Source: Bacteroidaceae bacterium (lineage in GTDB: Bacteria > Bacteroidota > Bacteroidia > Bacteroidales > Bacteroidaceae). From it: a stretch of DNA of 64,000 nucleotides. The translations under genes were made by a program, and so were the position numbers. Below, piece after piece: positions 1-9,458 of the stretch (positions are counted from its first letter, which is position 1; every line of letters starts with the position of its first letter). The notes under the pieces are model-generated. The model ran no database searches. It worked only from the letters and a program-made list of their open reading frames with translations, and was not told the DNA's origin. The DNA lies in NCBI GenBank assembly GCA_902362595.1, contig CABIXF010000015.1, positions 21,597 to 85,596 of the forward strand, in the 5' to 3' direction.

Positions 1-61
1 GAGTGGTTTTTAGAATTGATTCGTGTAATAGTCTGTATTTGAAAACTTAGTTTTAAAATTT

Positions 62-1114
62 ATGAAACCTTTTTCCTTTTATTTAAGTCTTATATTCGTT
101 GTATCGGTGTTTGCTTCTTGTCAGAAGGATGGTAAAAGTATTGTTACTCCGGTATCCAGTGGTAGGCCTTATGAGGTACTGGTAGTTGCGGATGACAAAT
201 GTTGGAACAGTCCGGATAGTGCGCTTTTCCATGTACTTGATACCGATGTACCGGGATTGCCCCAACCGGAACGTTCTTTCCGGATTTCGAGAGTTCGTCC
301 GGAGTATTTTGACCGTAGTACCCGTCTGTTCCGCAACATCATTATTGCGGATATTCAGGACATCTATACGCAAACCAAATTCAAGTATACCCGTGACGCG
401 TATTCTTCTCCACAGATGATTATGACTATCCAGTCGCCGAATCAGGAAGAGTTTGCTGAATATGTATCCAAGAATGGACAGGTGATTATTGATTTCTTTA
501 CCCGGGCAGAAATGAACCGAGAAGTAAAACTGTTGGAGAAGAAGCATAATGATGTCTTGTCTGCCAAGGTACAAAGCTTTTTTGACTGTGATATCTGGAT
601 GCCGGTAGAACTGGCTTCGTACAAGGTTGGCCAACAGTTCTTGTGGGCTTCCAGCAACCTGAATGATTTGAACTTTGTTATCTACACTTATCCGTATACC
701 AGCAAGGGAACTTTTACAAAGGCATATTTCATAGAAAAACGAGATTCTGTGATGAAAGCCAACATTCCGGGAGTAAAAGAAGGTATGTATATGGTGACTG
801 CCGATTCTATTTTTGTAGAAGCTCGTAATATTGCAGTGCAGGGTGATTATGCATATGAAGTACGCGGTTTGTGGGAGATGGAGAACGATGCGATGGGAGG
901 CCCTTTCGTTTCACATGTTCGTGTTGACCGTACGAACGGTCGGATTGTCGTAGTAGAAGGTTTCGTTTATAATCCGGGCAAACTGAAACGTGACCAGATT
1001 CGTAAACTGAATGCTGCCCTTTATACGTTGAAACTTCCTCTAGAGAAAAAGACGGGAGAACTTCCTGTAGACAATCAGATTTCGGAAGAAAAGGTAATGA
1101 AAGACAACTTATGA
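62..1114 (+). CDS. DUF4837 family lipoprotein
   Basis: A 350-residue lipoprotein. It has a hydrophobic signal segment ending in a lipobox (FASC, Cys20), so it should be lipid-anchored in the envelope. The rest is soluble and matches the DUF4837 family of Bacteroidetes, with the characteristic PYEVLVVADD strand shortly after the anchor and conserved Trp-rich stretches. The family has no assigned biochemical function. The gene stands alone: a convergent MATE gene follows and a perfect 11-bp stem hairpin separates the two. The start is fixed by the signal peptide. Family assignment is from recall of the family pattern; no function is claimed. Confidence 0.85.
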   Translation: MKPFSFYLSLIFVVSVFASCQKDGKSIVTPVSSGRPYEVLVVADDKCWNSPDSALFHVLDTDVPGLPQPERSFRISRVRPEYFDRSTRLFRNIIIADIQDIYTQTKFKYTRDAYSSPQMIMTIQSPNQEEFAEYVSKNGQVIIDFFTRAEMNREVKLLEKKHNDVLSAKVQSFFDCDIWMPVELASYKVGQQFLWASSNLNDLNFVIYTYPYTSKGTFTKAYFIEKRDSVMKANIPGVKEGMYMVTADSIFVEARNIAVQGDYAYEVRGLWEMENDAMGGPFVSHVRVDRTNGRIVVVEGFVYNPGKLKRDQIRKLNAALYTLKLPLEKKTGELPVDNQISEEKVMKDNL

Positions 1115-1249
1115 AAGATAGTACATTTATTATATCGTTGATTAGCACTCTATTGTCCCGTTGTAAAAGCATAAATTGAATTCGAAACCGGAATTTCCCC
1201 TGTTTGGGCTGCCCAACCTTATTTGCGGGAGATATCTAGAGATACAAAA

Positions 1250-1291
1250 AGCCAACTAATCCATAATGCTGTGTGTGTGAATTAGTTGGCT
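1250..1291. terminator. Bidirectional intrinsic terminator
   Basis: A perfect 11-bp inverted repeat (arms 1250-1260 and 1281-1291, AGCCAACTAAT and its complement) around a 20-base loop. It lies between the convergent DUF4837 and MATE genes, with an A-run on its left flank that reads as U-rich in the minus direction. Confidence 0.6.
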
Positions 1292-1329
1292 GACTTTATA
1301 ACATTTAATGAATAGCCTTTTTTATATCC

Positions 1330-2661
1330 TTAAATTCGTTTCCTTTGCCAGCTTCCTTTTTTCAGGTAAATATAACTCAGCAGGCCGATGGCTCCGGCAT
1401 ATACATGTTCGGAGAACCAGCATACGGCTACGTCCATTTTCAGGAGCAGAATGATGAGGACGATGAAAATCAGGTAGCAGGTCAGGGCAATCATCTCCAG
1501 CAGAAAAGCAGCCCGGGTATCGCCTGTACCCGATACAGATTGGAAGAAAATAAATCCGGCACACTGGAAGAGATAGCTGGAGCAGAGTACCCAAAGCGTA
1601 GGGACGGCGGCATCTACCAGGTCGGGCATGTCGGTGTAGATACGGAGTACATACGTAGGCAGACAGGCTATCAGCAGGATGACAGGCCAGACAATGTAGG
1701 TGCAGAGCCGTACGTGCTGCCGGATGGTCGGCATGACATAGCGTGCTTCTCCGGCTCCAAGCAGGTTGCTGACAAGAGCGCTACAGGTGGAGGCAAAAGC
1801 CGTAATGGTCATGAACGGCACGCTCGACACGTTGCGTACGATGTTGGTGATGGCCAGTGAACGTTCGCCCAGGTGCTCGATGAAGATGAAGAACAGAAAC
1901 CAGGTGCTGATGGATACCGCATTCTGTATCATGGTCCATAGCGATACGCTCATGATGCGTTTCAGTTCTGCCCATCGGAACTTCACCAGTTGGTTCAGTC
2001 CGTATTTGGTACAGTCCACCTGCCGAACGGTGTAGACGATGAAAAAGAGCATGGATACCAGTTCTGCCAGTGAAGAACCGATGGCTGCTCCGGCAATGCC
2101 CAACGCCGGAAATCCCAGTTTCCCGAATACGAGGATATAATTGAATACCACGTTCGATGTGACCATAACGATGGAGTTGAGCGTGAGGGTCTTGGTCTGG
2201 GTGGTGCCTACAAAGAAAGCCCGGAACATAATAGCCACGAACGAGAAGAAAAATCCGAATACCCGCCAGTTGATGTAGCTCACGGCTGCCTCACAGACCC
2301 GGGGAGACGCTACTACGTGCGACAATATCCAGGGAGAAAACAGTTGGGACAGGGTGAACATGACCAGTGCCATGGCCAGCAGGAAGTAAATTCCCTGATA
2401 GAAAATGGAACCGATTTTCCGGAAATTACCTTCTCCGTTGCGACGGGCAATCAGAATCTGCGAGCCGATGCTGAAACCGAATCCCAGCATGAAGATGGCC
2501 AGGTAATATACGCCCGCAATGGCCGAAGCACCCAATTCCACTTCGCCCACCCGCCCCATGAAGGCCGTATCGGTCATGCCGATGAGTTGTTCCATGAGCA
2601 GACTGATCAAGATGGGGTAAGCCACCTTCCATATTTCGCGGTTGGTATATTTCGTATGCAT
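1330..2661 (-). CDS. MATE family efflux transporter
   Basis: A 443-residue polytopic membrane protein with about twelve hydrophobic segments. It has the MATE start pattern (IWKVAYPILISLLMEQLIGMTDTAFMG) followed by the internally repeated second half. MATE proteins export cationic drugs and metabolites using Na+ or H+ gradients; the substrate cannot be read from sequence. A Bacteroidetes-type -7 element (TATCTTTG, reverse complement of 2697-2704) lies about 40 bases upstream. It sits downstream of rpsP on the same strand but behind that gene's terminator, so it is probably monocistronic. It is one of three MATE genes in this window. Confidence 0.9.
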   Translation of the reverse strand: MHTKYTNREIWKVAYPILISLLMEQLIGMTDTAFMGRVGEVELGASAIAGVYYLAIFMLGFGFSIGSQILIARRNGEGNFRKIGSIFYQGIYFLLAMALVMFTLSQLFSPWILSHVVASPRVCEAAVSYINWRVFGFFFSFVAIMFRAFFVGTTQTKTLTLNSIVMVTSNVVFNYILVFGKLGFPALGIAGAAIGSSLAELVSMLFFIVYTVRQVDCTKYGLNQLVKFRWAELKRIMSVSLWTMIQNAVSISTWFLFFIFIEHLGERSLAITNIVRNVSSVPFMTITAFASTCSALVSNLLGAGEARYVMPTIRQHVRLCTYIVWPVILLIACLPTYVLRIYTDMPDLVDAAVPTLWVLCSSYLFQCAGFIFFQSVSGTGDTRAAFLLEMIALTCYLIFIVLIILLLKMDVAVCWFSEHVYAGAIGLLSYIYLKKGSWQRKRI

Positions 2662-2717
2662 AAAAAACGGATATCAGATGATGGGGAAATGTGGTGCAAA
2701 GATACGATAATTCTGCA

Positions 2718-2751
2718 TAAAAAAAGACCATCCTTTTGCAAGGACAGTCTT
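2718..2751 (-). terminator. rpsP intrinsic terminator
   Basis: A 12-bp RNA stem (arms 2740-2751 and 2724-2735) with two internal G-U pairs, closed by a GCAA tetraloop and followed on the minus strand by a run of seven U. It lies immediately after the S16 stop codon. Confidence 0.85.
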
Positions 2752-2777
2752 TTGTTTGTCTTTTTCTGAAAGAAGAA

Positions 2778-3338
2778 TTATGCTTCAGCAGGAGCTTCTG
2801 TAGCAGCTTCTTCAGCAGGAGCAGCAGCTTCTTCTTCTGCCTTGGCAGCAGCCTCAGCTTCAGCTTTTGCAGCAGCTTCAGCAGCTTTCTTTTCAGCTAC
2901 CTTCTTCGCGATTTCTTCGTTTACTTTCTTTTCAGCTTCCAAACGTGCTTTAGCTTCAGCTTTCTTAGCTTCTTCTTCTTTAGCTTTCAAAGCAGCCAAA
3001 CCTGACTGTTTGTTTTCTTTCCAAGCGTTGAATTTAGCTTCAGCCTGTGCTTCATCGAATGCGCCTTTAGCTACACCGCCCAGCAGGTGTTTCTTCATGT
3101 ACACACCTTCGCGAGACAAGATGTTGCGTACTGTGTCAGTAGGCTGTGCACCTACCATTACCCAGTGTAATGCACGTTCAAAATTCAAATCTACTGTGGC
3201 AGGATTGGTGTTCGGATTGTAAGTACCAATTTTTTCAGTAAATCTACCATCACGTGGTGCTCTTGCGTCTGCAATAACAATTGAATAGAACGCATATCCT
3301 TTGCGTCCGTTTCTTTGCAATCTGATTTTAGTTGCCAT
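2778..3338 (-). CDS. rpsP: 30S ribosomal protein S16
   Basis: Residues 1-85 are a canonical S16 ([18 protein letters not shown], then [11 protein letters not shown] and KIGTYNPN), a 30S assembly protein that binds 16S rRNA. The protein is 186 residues, about twice the length of the E. coli homologue. From about residue 110 it continues as an Ala/Glu/Lys-rich tail, probably a long helix or disordered, which is typical of Bacteroidetes S16. A full -33/-7 promoter precedes it and a strong terminator follows, so it is transcribed alone and not in a rimM-trmD operon. Confidence 0.97.
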   Translation of the reverse strand: MATKIRLQRNGRKGYAFYSIVIADARAPRDGRFTEKIGTYNPNTNPATVDLNFERALHWVMVGAQPTDTVRNILSREGVYMKKHLLGGVAKGAFDEAQAEAKFNAWKENKQSGLAALKAKEEEAKKAEAKARLEAEKKVNEEIAKKVAEKKAAEAAAKAEAEAAAKAEEEAAAPAEEAATEAPAEA

Positions 3339-3403
3339 TTTTCTTAATTAGTTTTTTTAATGTAAATGATTTGAATTATGCTAATAACCCGTATTAGCGG
3401 GTG

Positions 3404-3434
3404 CAAAGGTACAACTTTTCTTTTGTTCTACAAA
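3404..3434 (-). promoter_or_regulatory. rpsP promoter (-33/-7)
   Basis: On the minus strand, TTTG (3431-3434) is followed after exactly 19 bases by TACCTTTG (3404-3411). This is a full match to the Bacteroidetes sigma-ABfr consensus TTTG / TAnnTTTG. Transcription would start near 3398 and give a leader of about 60 bases containing a small CCCG/CGGG hairpin. Confidence 0.75.
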
Positions 3435-3446
3435 TAGTTGCGCCAA

Positions 3447-4286
3447 TTATTTATTGATTTCGCGCAGCCATTTTTCCAGTTCGCCCGTCCATTGGCGTTT
3501 GTAAGGGAAACTGTCGTTGTATCCCCAGCCGTGTCCTCCCACCGGATAGATGTGCAGGCTGGCGGGGACTTTATTGTTGACGAGGGCAGTGTAGTAGTTT
3601 ACGCTGTTGGCCACGGGAACCACCGTGTCATCGCTGCTGTGCAGGATGAAGGCCGGTGGGGTCTGTGGGTTGACCTGCTGTTCGTTGGAATATTTTTGTT
3701 CCAGTTCCTTCGAAGGATTCCTGCCTAACAAATCATCATGGGAGCCTGTATGTGTGTAGCCCGGGTCCATGGTGATGACCGGATAGAACAGAATCTGGAA
3801 ATCCGGGCGGGTTTCTGCATCCGTGAAATGAGTGGCTACCGTACTGGCCAGATGCCCTCCTGCCGACGATCCCATGATACCCAGCTTCTTCACATTCCAT
3901 TCTGTGGTGTGCTGCTGCATGATGCGGAGGGCTTGCTGGGCATCGCTCAGCGGCACTTCGTGATGTCCGTTGGGCATGCGGTAGCGTAGCACGGCATAAG
4001 TGATGCCTTGGCTGTTGAACCAGGCGGCCATATCGTGGCCTTCGTGTCCCATGGCCAAAGTCCAGTATCCTCCTCCGGGGCAGGCCACGATGGCCATCCC
4101 GTTACTTTTTTCTGCCGGATAGACGGTCAGCACGGGTTCTTCCACGTAAAGCGGTCCATCTTTTACCTGTTGGGTCATTTCGTTGGTGTTGGGGGCACCA
4201 TCGGGCCATATCTTGATTTCAATGCCTTTTTGGGCAAAGAGGTGGCTGGATATCAGCAGCCACCCCATGAGCAGTAGTTTTTTCAT
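3447..4286 (-). CDS. Secreted alpha/beta-hydrolase (esterase-like)
   Basis: 279 residues with a cleavable signal peptide (to about residue 19, LFAQ), so it is periplasmic. The alpha/beta-hydrolase catalytic set is visible: an oxyanion-loop PGGGY at 70-74, the nucleophile elbow GSSAGG with Ser141, an acidic residue in HSSDD (219/220), and His252 in GGHGWG. This pattern belongs to the family often annotated as acetyl-xylan esterase or endo-xylanase-associated lipase/esterase in Bacteroidetes. Deacetylation of glycans is likely, but the substrate is unknown. The gene lies 19 bases downstream of the OPT transporter on the same strand and is probably cotranscribed. Confidence 0.85.
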   Translation of the reverse strand: MKKLLLMGWLLISSHLFAQKGIEIKIWPDGAPNTNEMTQQVKDGPLYVEEPVLTVYPAEKSNGMAIVACPGGGYWTLAMGHEGHDMAAWFNSQGITYAVLRYRMPNGHHEVPLSDAQQALRIMQQHTTEWNVKKLGIMGSSAGGHLASTVATHFTDAETRPDFQILFYPVITMDPGYTHTGSHDDLLGRNPSKELEQKYSNEQQVNPQTPPAFILHSSDDTVVPVANSVNYYTALVNNKVPASLHIYPVGGHGWGYNDSFPYKRQWTGELEKWLREINK

Positions 4287-4305
4287 GTGTCGTATGAGTC
4301 TGAGG

Positions 4306-6294
4306 TTATTTTTTCAGTTTCATGCTGGCCTTGACCAGATAGGCTATCAGCAGCAGATAGACAATTAGTGATACCAGCTCACTCATCGGATTGCTCAGCC
4401 ATTCCTCGTGGATGAGGTTGATGTTGCAATAGCGCATGATGGCACTTACCACTCCCATCAGAGCACCTCCGGCAATGAATCCGGAAGCCAGCAGCGTACC
4501 TTTTTCGCCGCGTGCCGTGTTGACGGCTTCGTCCTTGCTGCGGGAAGTCACGTACCAGTTGATGGCTCCACCCACCAGCAACGGGAGGTTCAGTTCCAAG
4601 GGGATGAACATACCCAGCGCGAAGGCCAGGGCAGGCACCTTGCAGAAGGTCAGTACCAGTGCCAGTACCGCACCGATGCCATAGAGCAACCATGGGGCAC
4701 CTACTCCGTTCATCAGCGGGTCGATGACAGCTGCCATGGCGTTGGCCTGTGGGGCAGCCAGTTGTCCGCTGGTGAATCCATACGAATCGTTCAGTACCAT
4801 GATGACGCCGCCTACGGTAGCTGCCGAAACCAGTGTGCCGAGGAACTTCCAGCTTTCCTGCTTCTTGGGTGTGCTACCCAGCCAATAACCGATTTTCAGG
4901 TCGGTGATGAAACCGCCGGCCATGGACAATGCAGTGCAGACCACGCCACCCATTACCAGTGAAGCCACCATACCCGTGGCACCTTTCAGGCCCACGGCCA
5001 CCATGATGACGGAAGCCAGAATCAAGGTCATCAGGGTCATGCCCGATACCGGGTTCGTACCGACGATGGCGATGGCATTGGCCGCCACGGTGGTGAAGAG
5101 GAAGGAGATTCCCGCTACCAGCAGGATGGCTACTACAGTATGTAGGATGTTGCCTTGCATCACGTCGAAATAGAAGAAGAGTACCACGAGCAACAGGGTG
5201 AACAAAGAACCGAAGGCGATGATTTTCATGGACAGGTCTTTCTGTGTGCGTTCCACACTTTCTTCGGTCTTCTTTCCTTTCATCTCATTGGCAGCCAAGC
5301 TGACCGCACTCTTGATGATGCCCCATGAACGTACGATACCGATGATACCTGCCATGGCGATACCTCCGATACCGATGCTCTTGGCATATTCCTTGAAGAT
5401 GAGTTCGGGCGACATGTCTTTCACGGCCATGGTGATGTCCGGATTCCAGGCATTCAGCACCTGGTCGCCCCAGAACAGGGAGATACCTGGAACGATGACC
5501 CACCATACCACCAGGGAGCCGGCACAGATGATGGCCGCATATTTCAGGCCGACGATGTAACCGAGTCCCAGTACGGCAGCTCCCGTATTGATTTTGAAAA
5601 CCAGTTTGAACTTGTCGGCAATGGTCTCGCCCCATCCACAGATACGGCTTGTAAAGTTCTCGTTCCACCAGCCGAACGTACCCACGATGAAGTCGTACAG
5701 ACCGCCTACCAGTCCGGCCATGAGCAACGGTTTGGCCTGGTCACCTCCCTTTTCACCCGATACAAGTACCTGGGTACTGGCGGTCGCTTCCGGGAAGGGA
5801 TATTCCCCGTGTTTGTCTTTCACGAAATATTTGCGGAACGGAATCAGGAACAGGATGCCCAGCACGCCGCCCAGCAGGGAGCTGATGAACATCTGCATGA
5901 AGTTGACCGTCATTTCCGGATATTTTTCCTGCAGAATGTAGAGGGCCGGCAGGGTAAAGATGGCTCCTGCCACGATGACGCCCGAGCAGGCACCGATGGA
6001 CTGGATCATGACGTTTTCACCCAGTGCGCCTTTGCGTTTGGTGGCACTGGAAATGCCCACGGCAATGATGGCGATAGGGATGGCTGCTTCGAACACCTGT
6101 CCCACTTTCAGGCCCAGGTAAGCGGCGGCAGCCGAGAAGATGACGGCCATGACAAGTCCCCATGTCACGGACCACAGGTTTACTTCAGGATACGTTTTTC
6201 CGGGAGACATGAGTGGTTCGTATTTTTCTCCCGGTTTGAGCGGACGGAACGCGTTGTCGGGCAATCCCGTCGGTTTTTCTTGTGTCTCTTTCAT
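4306..6294 (-). CDS. OPT family oligopeptide transporter
   Basis: A 662-residue, highly hydrophobic protein with about 14-16 membrane segments. It has signatures of the bacterial OPT family: an N-terminal YPEVNLWSVTWGLVMAVIFSA region, FPEATASTQVLVSGEKGG in the first half and GTNPVSGMT in the middle. OPT proteins are proton-coupled importers of short peptides, and in related YSL proteins of metal chelates. The genomic partner here is a periplasmic esterase, which gives little clue to the substrate. A -7 element (TACTTTTG, reverse complement of 6339-6346) with a TTTG 22 bases further upstream marks the promoter. Confidence 0.93.
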   Translation of the reverse strand: MKETQEKPTGLPDNAFRPLKPGEKYEPLMSPGKTYPEVNLWSVTWGLVMAVIFSAAAAYLGLKVGQVFEAAIPIAIIAVGISSATKRKGALGENVMIQSIGACSGVIVAGAIFTLPALYILQEKYPEMTVNFMQMFISSLLGGVLGILFLIPFRKYFVKDKHGEYPFPEATASTQVLVSGEKGGDQAKPLLMAGLVGGLYDFIVGTFGWWNENFTSRICGWGETIADKFKLVFKINTGAAVLGLGYIVGLKYAAIICAGSLVVWWVIVPGISLFWGDQVLNAWNPDITMAVKDMSPELIFKEYAKSIGIGGIAMAGIIGIVRSWGIIKSAVSLAANEMKGKKTEESVERTQKDLSMKIIAFGSLFTLLLVVLFFYFDVMQGNILHTVVAILLVAGISFLFTTVAANAIAIVGTNPVSGMTLMTLILASVIMVAVGLKGATGMVASLVMGGVVCTALSMAGGFITDLKIGYWLGSTPKKQESWKFLGTLVSAATVGGVIMVLNDSYGFTSGQLAAPQANAMAAVIDPLMNGVGAPWLLYGIGAVLALVLTFCKVPALAFALGMFIPLELNLPLLVGGAINWYVTSRSKDEAVNTARGEKGTLLASGFIAGGALMGVVSAIMRYCNINLIHEEWLSNPMSELVSLIVYLLLIAYLVKASMKLKK

Positions 6295-6607
6295 GAATAA
6301 TATTGCATTATGATTTGATTAATATTCTTTCGGGTGTCCAAAAGTAGTAAAAATCATTCATATTCATGCAAAAGGCTCCTTATTTTTGCGCTGTAGAAAA
6401 ACGCAAGTACGTTTCAGATAGAATGCTTTTACGCTTGAAGGGAAGCACTAGTTTGTTTGAGGTAAAACGCAAAGGTGCATTAATCAAAACTCTTTGACAT
6501 TTCAGATTGAGCGTAAGTACGTGGTTAAAGACGGTTTTAGACCATAATAAAACAGGAGAAACACCCGCAGATGTTCCTCCTGAATAAGTATGAAAAACGA
6601 CTGTATT
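6295..6607. other. Intergenic region with promoter and terminator
   Basis: This 313-base stretch holds the OPT promoter (minus strand, 6339-6346) and the DUF1573 terminator (6545-6582). A plus-strand TATTTTTG box at 6381-6388 matches a -7 element, but nothing convincing lies downstream except a 24-codon ORF at 6422-6496, which I do not support as a gene. Confidence 0.5.
6545..6582 (-). terminator. DUF1573 gene terminator
   Basis: A 13-bp stem with two G-U pairs (arms 6570-6582 and 6553-6565), a four-base loop, and TTTTATT on the minus strand after the stem. It lies just after the DUF1573 stop codon. Confidence 0.8.
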
Positions 6608-7012
6608 TTAGTTGTTTGCATCGGCTGATGCCGGTGTCATGTCTCCCTCTACTACCAAGCGGGTGATTTCGTTCTTGGAGTTGGTGCGCAGGGTGATGGT
6701 CTTGCGGAAATGTCCGGGGAATTTGCCGGCTCCGTTGTAAGTCACTGTCACCTCACCGCTTTCACCCGGTTTGATGGGTTCTTTCGGATACTGAGGTACG
6801 GTACATCCGCACGAAGCGATGGCCTGATGAATTACCAGTGGTCCGTCGCCCGTATTGGTGAACTTGAATTTGCAAGTCACTTTCGGACTGCTTTCAGAGA
6901 AAGAGCCAAAGTTGTATGTAGTTTTTTCAAACGTAATCTGTGCTGTTCCCTGTGCGATGACGAACAGGATGTTCATTACGCACAACAAGGTAGTAAATAA
7001 AATCTTCTTCAT
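6608..7012 (-). CDS. DUF1573 domain-containing secreted protein
   Basis: 134 residues. A signal peptide (about residues 1-20) is followed by one DUF1573 domain: ITFEKTTYNFGSF, then FKFTNTGDGPLVIHQAIASCGCTVPQYP with the conserved CGC. It ends with a beta-strand tail. The fold is immunoglobulin-like (ASPM/SPD-2/Hydin type). The family is abundant and secreted in Bacteroidetes, with no settled function. A -7 box (TATCTTTG, reverse complement of 7050-7057) precedes it and a strong terminator follows, so it is monocistronic. Confidence 0.88.
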   Translation of the reverse strand: MKKILFTTLLCVMNILFVIAQGTAQITFEKTTYNFGSFSESSPKVTCKFKFTNTGDGPLVIHQAIASCGCTVPQYPKEPIKPGESGEVTVTYNGAGKFPGHFRKTITLRTNSKNEITRLVVEGDMTPASADANN

Positions 7013-7115
7013 TTTCTTTTGTTTTTAATCCTTACTCTTGACAACTTCGCAAAGATAGTGTTTTTATGCTAAAGGGGTATGTTTGTGCAGTTTTATTAAC
7101 ATACTTGAAGTGTTG

Positions 7116-9326
7116 TTATCTGTTTACCTGCTTTACCCCTTTCACGGTTTTTATCTTCTTGATCAGTGATTCCAGCTTAGCATTGTCGTCCACCGTCACG
7201 GTCAGCATGCCCGAGAACAGTCCGTCGTGCGAGTCAATGCTGATGGAACGCAACAGAATATTGCTTTCCTTATTAATAATGGACGTGATGTTGGTCACGA
7301 TGCCGATGTCGTCATGTCCGATGATACGGAGCGTGATGGGATACTGCTTTCCTTGGCTCTTCCCGGCCCAGCGTGCCTTAACAATACGATAAGGGAAGCG
7401 GGAACGCATTTCCTTGGCGTTCGGACAGTCGCAGCGGTGAATCTTGATACCTCCGTTGATGCTCACAAAGCCGAACACTTCATCGCCGTAAATCGGGTTG
7501 CAGCATTTGGCCAGAGTGAAATCCAGTCCCTTCAGGTTCTGGTCGATAACCAGCACGTCGTCCTTGTAGTCCTTGGCATCGGTCGGCTGCTGGATGTTGA
7601 ACGACTCTGCACTGCGGTAGCTGATTTCTTCGCGCTGCTCGGTCTCCTTCTTCTGCATGTCGAGGTACTTGTCGATGATGTCGTTCACATCGATTGACTC
7701 GTCGGCAATGCTTTGGTAGAAATCGGTCACGGTCTTGAAGCCCAGTTTCCGGATGAGGCGCATCAGGATGGCTTCATCGTATTCCATTTTCCGGTTCTTG
7801 AATTTCCGTTCCAGGGTTTCCTTGGCAAATTCTGTCTGGCGGGCTGCAATCTCTTTCAATGCCTGACGTATTTTGTTGCGGGCTTTCGCCGTGGTGACGA
7901 AGGTCAGCCAGTCGCGTTTCGGCGTCTGAGTGTTCGAGGTCATGATTTCCACCTGGTCACCGCTGTTCAGTTTCTGGCGGAGCTGCACGTTCTTTCCGTT
8001 CACGCGGGCACCCGTACACCGGCATCCCAAGTTGGAGTGGATAGAGAAGGCAAAGTCGAGCACGGTGGCTCCCTGCGGCAGTTTGTACAAATCGCCTTTG
8101 GGAGTGAACACGAACACTTCGTCTTTGTACAAGTCCAGTTTGAACTGGTCCATGGCATCCAAGTCGTTGTCAGCATTTTCCAGTGTTTCCCGGATGGAGT
8201 TCAGCCATTCGTCCAGACCGCTTTCCCCCTTGATACCTTTGTATCGCCAGTGGGCGGCAAGACCTTTTTCGGCAATCTCATCCATGCGTTCCGTACGGAT
8301 TTGTACCTCTACCCATTTGCCTTCCGGTCCCATGACAGTGATGTGTAAAGACTCGTATCCGTTGCTCTTCGGCACGGACAACCAGTCGCGCAGACGTTTG
8401 GGGTTGGGCAAGTACATATCGGTCACGATGGAGTAGGCCTGCCAGCACTCCTGCTTCTCCTTGTCGAGCGGAGAATCAAGGATGATACGGATGGCAAACA
8501 GGTCGTACACGCCTTCGAAGGGGCATCCCTGCTTTTTCATCTTCTGGTAGATGGAGTGGATGGACTTGGTACGTCCTTTCATGTGGAACTTCAGTCCGGC
8601 TTCTTCCAGTTTTTTCTTTATCGGTTCGATGAATGCGTCAATGTAGCGGTCGCGCGCTTGTTTGGTGGCATTCAGTTTCTCCTTGATATAATAGTACACG
8701 TCATGCTGCGTGTATTTCAGTGACAAATCCTCCAGTTCCGATTTCAGCTTGTACAGTCCCAGTTTGTGTGCCAGCGGGGCATACAGGTAGGCCGCTTCGT
8801 TGGCCACTTCCAGTCGGGCTTCTTCATTCGGGCTGTCCTTTATCTGCCGCATCAGGTTCACACGGTCGGCAATGATAATCAGGATGACCCGCATGTCTTC
8901 GGCAAACGACAGAAGCAGGTTGCGGAAATTTTCCGATTCGATGATGGGACTCTTGGAATATAGTTCGTTGATTTTTACAAGTCCCCGGATAATGCCGGCC
9001 ACGTCTTCTCCGTATTCCTCCTTGACGGACTCCAGGCTGCACAAGTTGTATTTCACAGACTCATGAAGCATGATGCCCAGAATCGAGGCGCGGCGCATAC
9101 CGATTTCTTCGGCTACGATAACAGCCGTCTGCATGTCTTTGATGATGGGGTTCATTTGGAAGACATTCCGTGGAATAGTTCCTTCCGACATGGCTTTTAT
9201 GAGGTGGTTCTTCAGTTTGCGGCAGTCATCTTTTTGTAACGTGTCTTTTGATAGTAATAACAGCCTTTTATAAAGCTGAATCAGTTGTTTGTGCTCTTCC
9301 GGCGTGAAAAATTCATTGTTCTCCAT
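7116..9326 (-). CDS. RelA/SpoT-type (p)ppGpp synthetase, degenerate hydrolase
   Basis: 736 residues in the long RSH order: HD-like domain (about 50-180), synthetase (about 240-365), TGS (402-462), a Cys-rich conserved segment containing AKCCNP, and a C-terminal ACT domain. The synthetase motifs are intact (GRTKSIHSIYQKM, NGYESLH at 322-328, EVQIRT, AEKGLAAHW). In the hydrolase domain the usual His-Asp pair reads LHES (His88-Glu89) and the first metal-binding His appears lost, although ADR (Asp154) remains. It should make (p)ppGpp from GTP/GDP and ATP under ribosome control but probably not degrade it. Bacteroidetes usually carry a second, bifunctional Rel elsewhere. Confidence 0.93.
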   Translation of the reverse strand: MENNEFFTPEEHKQLIQLYKRLLLLSKDTLQKDDCRKLKNHLIKAMSEGTIPRNVFQMNPIIKDMQTAVIVAEEIGMRRASILGIMLHESVKYNLCSLESVKEEYGEDVAGIIRGLVKINELYSKSPIIESENFRNLLLSFAEDMRVILIIIADRVNLMRQIKDSPNEEARLEVANEAAYLYAPLAHKLGLYKLKSELEDLSLKYTQHDVYYYIKEKLNATKQARDRYIDAFIEPIKKKLEEAGLKFHMKGRTKSIHSIYQKMKKQGCPFEGVYDLFAIRIILDSPLDKEKQECWQAYSIVTDMYLPNPKRLRDWLSVPKSNGYESLHITVMGPEGKWVEVQIRTERMDEIAEKGLAAHWRYKGIKGESGLDEWLNSIRETLENADNDLDAMDQFKLDLYKDEVFVFTPKGDLYKLPQGATVLDFAFSIHSNLGCRCTGARVNGKNVQLRQKLNSGDQVEIMTSNTQTPKRDWLTFVTTAKARNKIRQALKEIAARQTEFAKETLERKFKNRKMEYDEAILMRLIRKLGFKTVTDFYQSIADESIDVNDIIDKYLDMQKKETEQREEISYRSAESFNIQQPTDAKDYKDDVLVIDQNLKGLDFTLAKCCNPIYGDEVFGFVSINGGIKIHRCDCPNAKEMRSRFPYRIVKARWAGKSQGKQYPITLRIIGHDDIGIVTNITSIINKESNILLRSISIDSHDGLFSGMLTVTVDDNAKLESLIKKIKTVKGVKQVNR

Positions 9327-9401
9327 AATGCCTCGTTTTGTTGTTTGTGGGTAAAGTTACTTTTTTTTTATCGATATGGTGCATTCTTACTGTATTTTTT
9401 C

Positions 9402-9409
9402 TATTTTTG
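9402..9409 (+). promoter_or_regulatory. -7 promoter element of DUF4301 gene
   Basis: TATTTTTG matches TAnnTTTG and lies about 50 bases before the DUF4301 start codon. No good -33 TTTG is visible. Confidence 0.5.
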
Positions 9410-9458
9410 AGCATGATTCTGAATGCAGAAAGAATATTCATTACCTAAATAAAACAAT

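Noticed and set aside
83..634. Long antisense frames opposite core genes (for example 83-634, 12908-14059, 43855-45339)
   Set aside because: They mirror well-supported genes on the other strand and have the biased composition of reverse-frame shadows, without domains.
6422..6496. A 24-codon ORF between OPT and DUF1573
   Set aside because: It is too short, with no clear start context. A -7-like box upstream is not enough.
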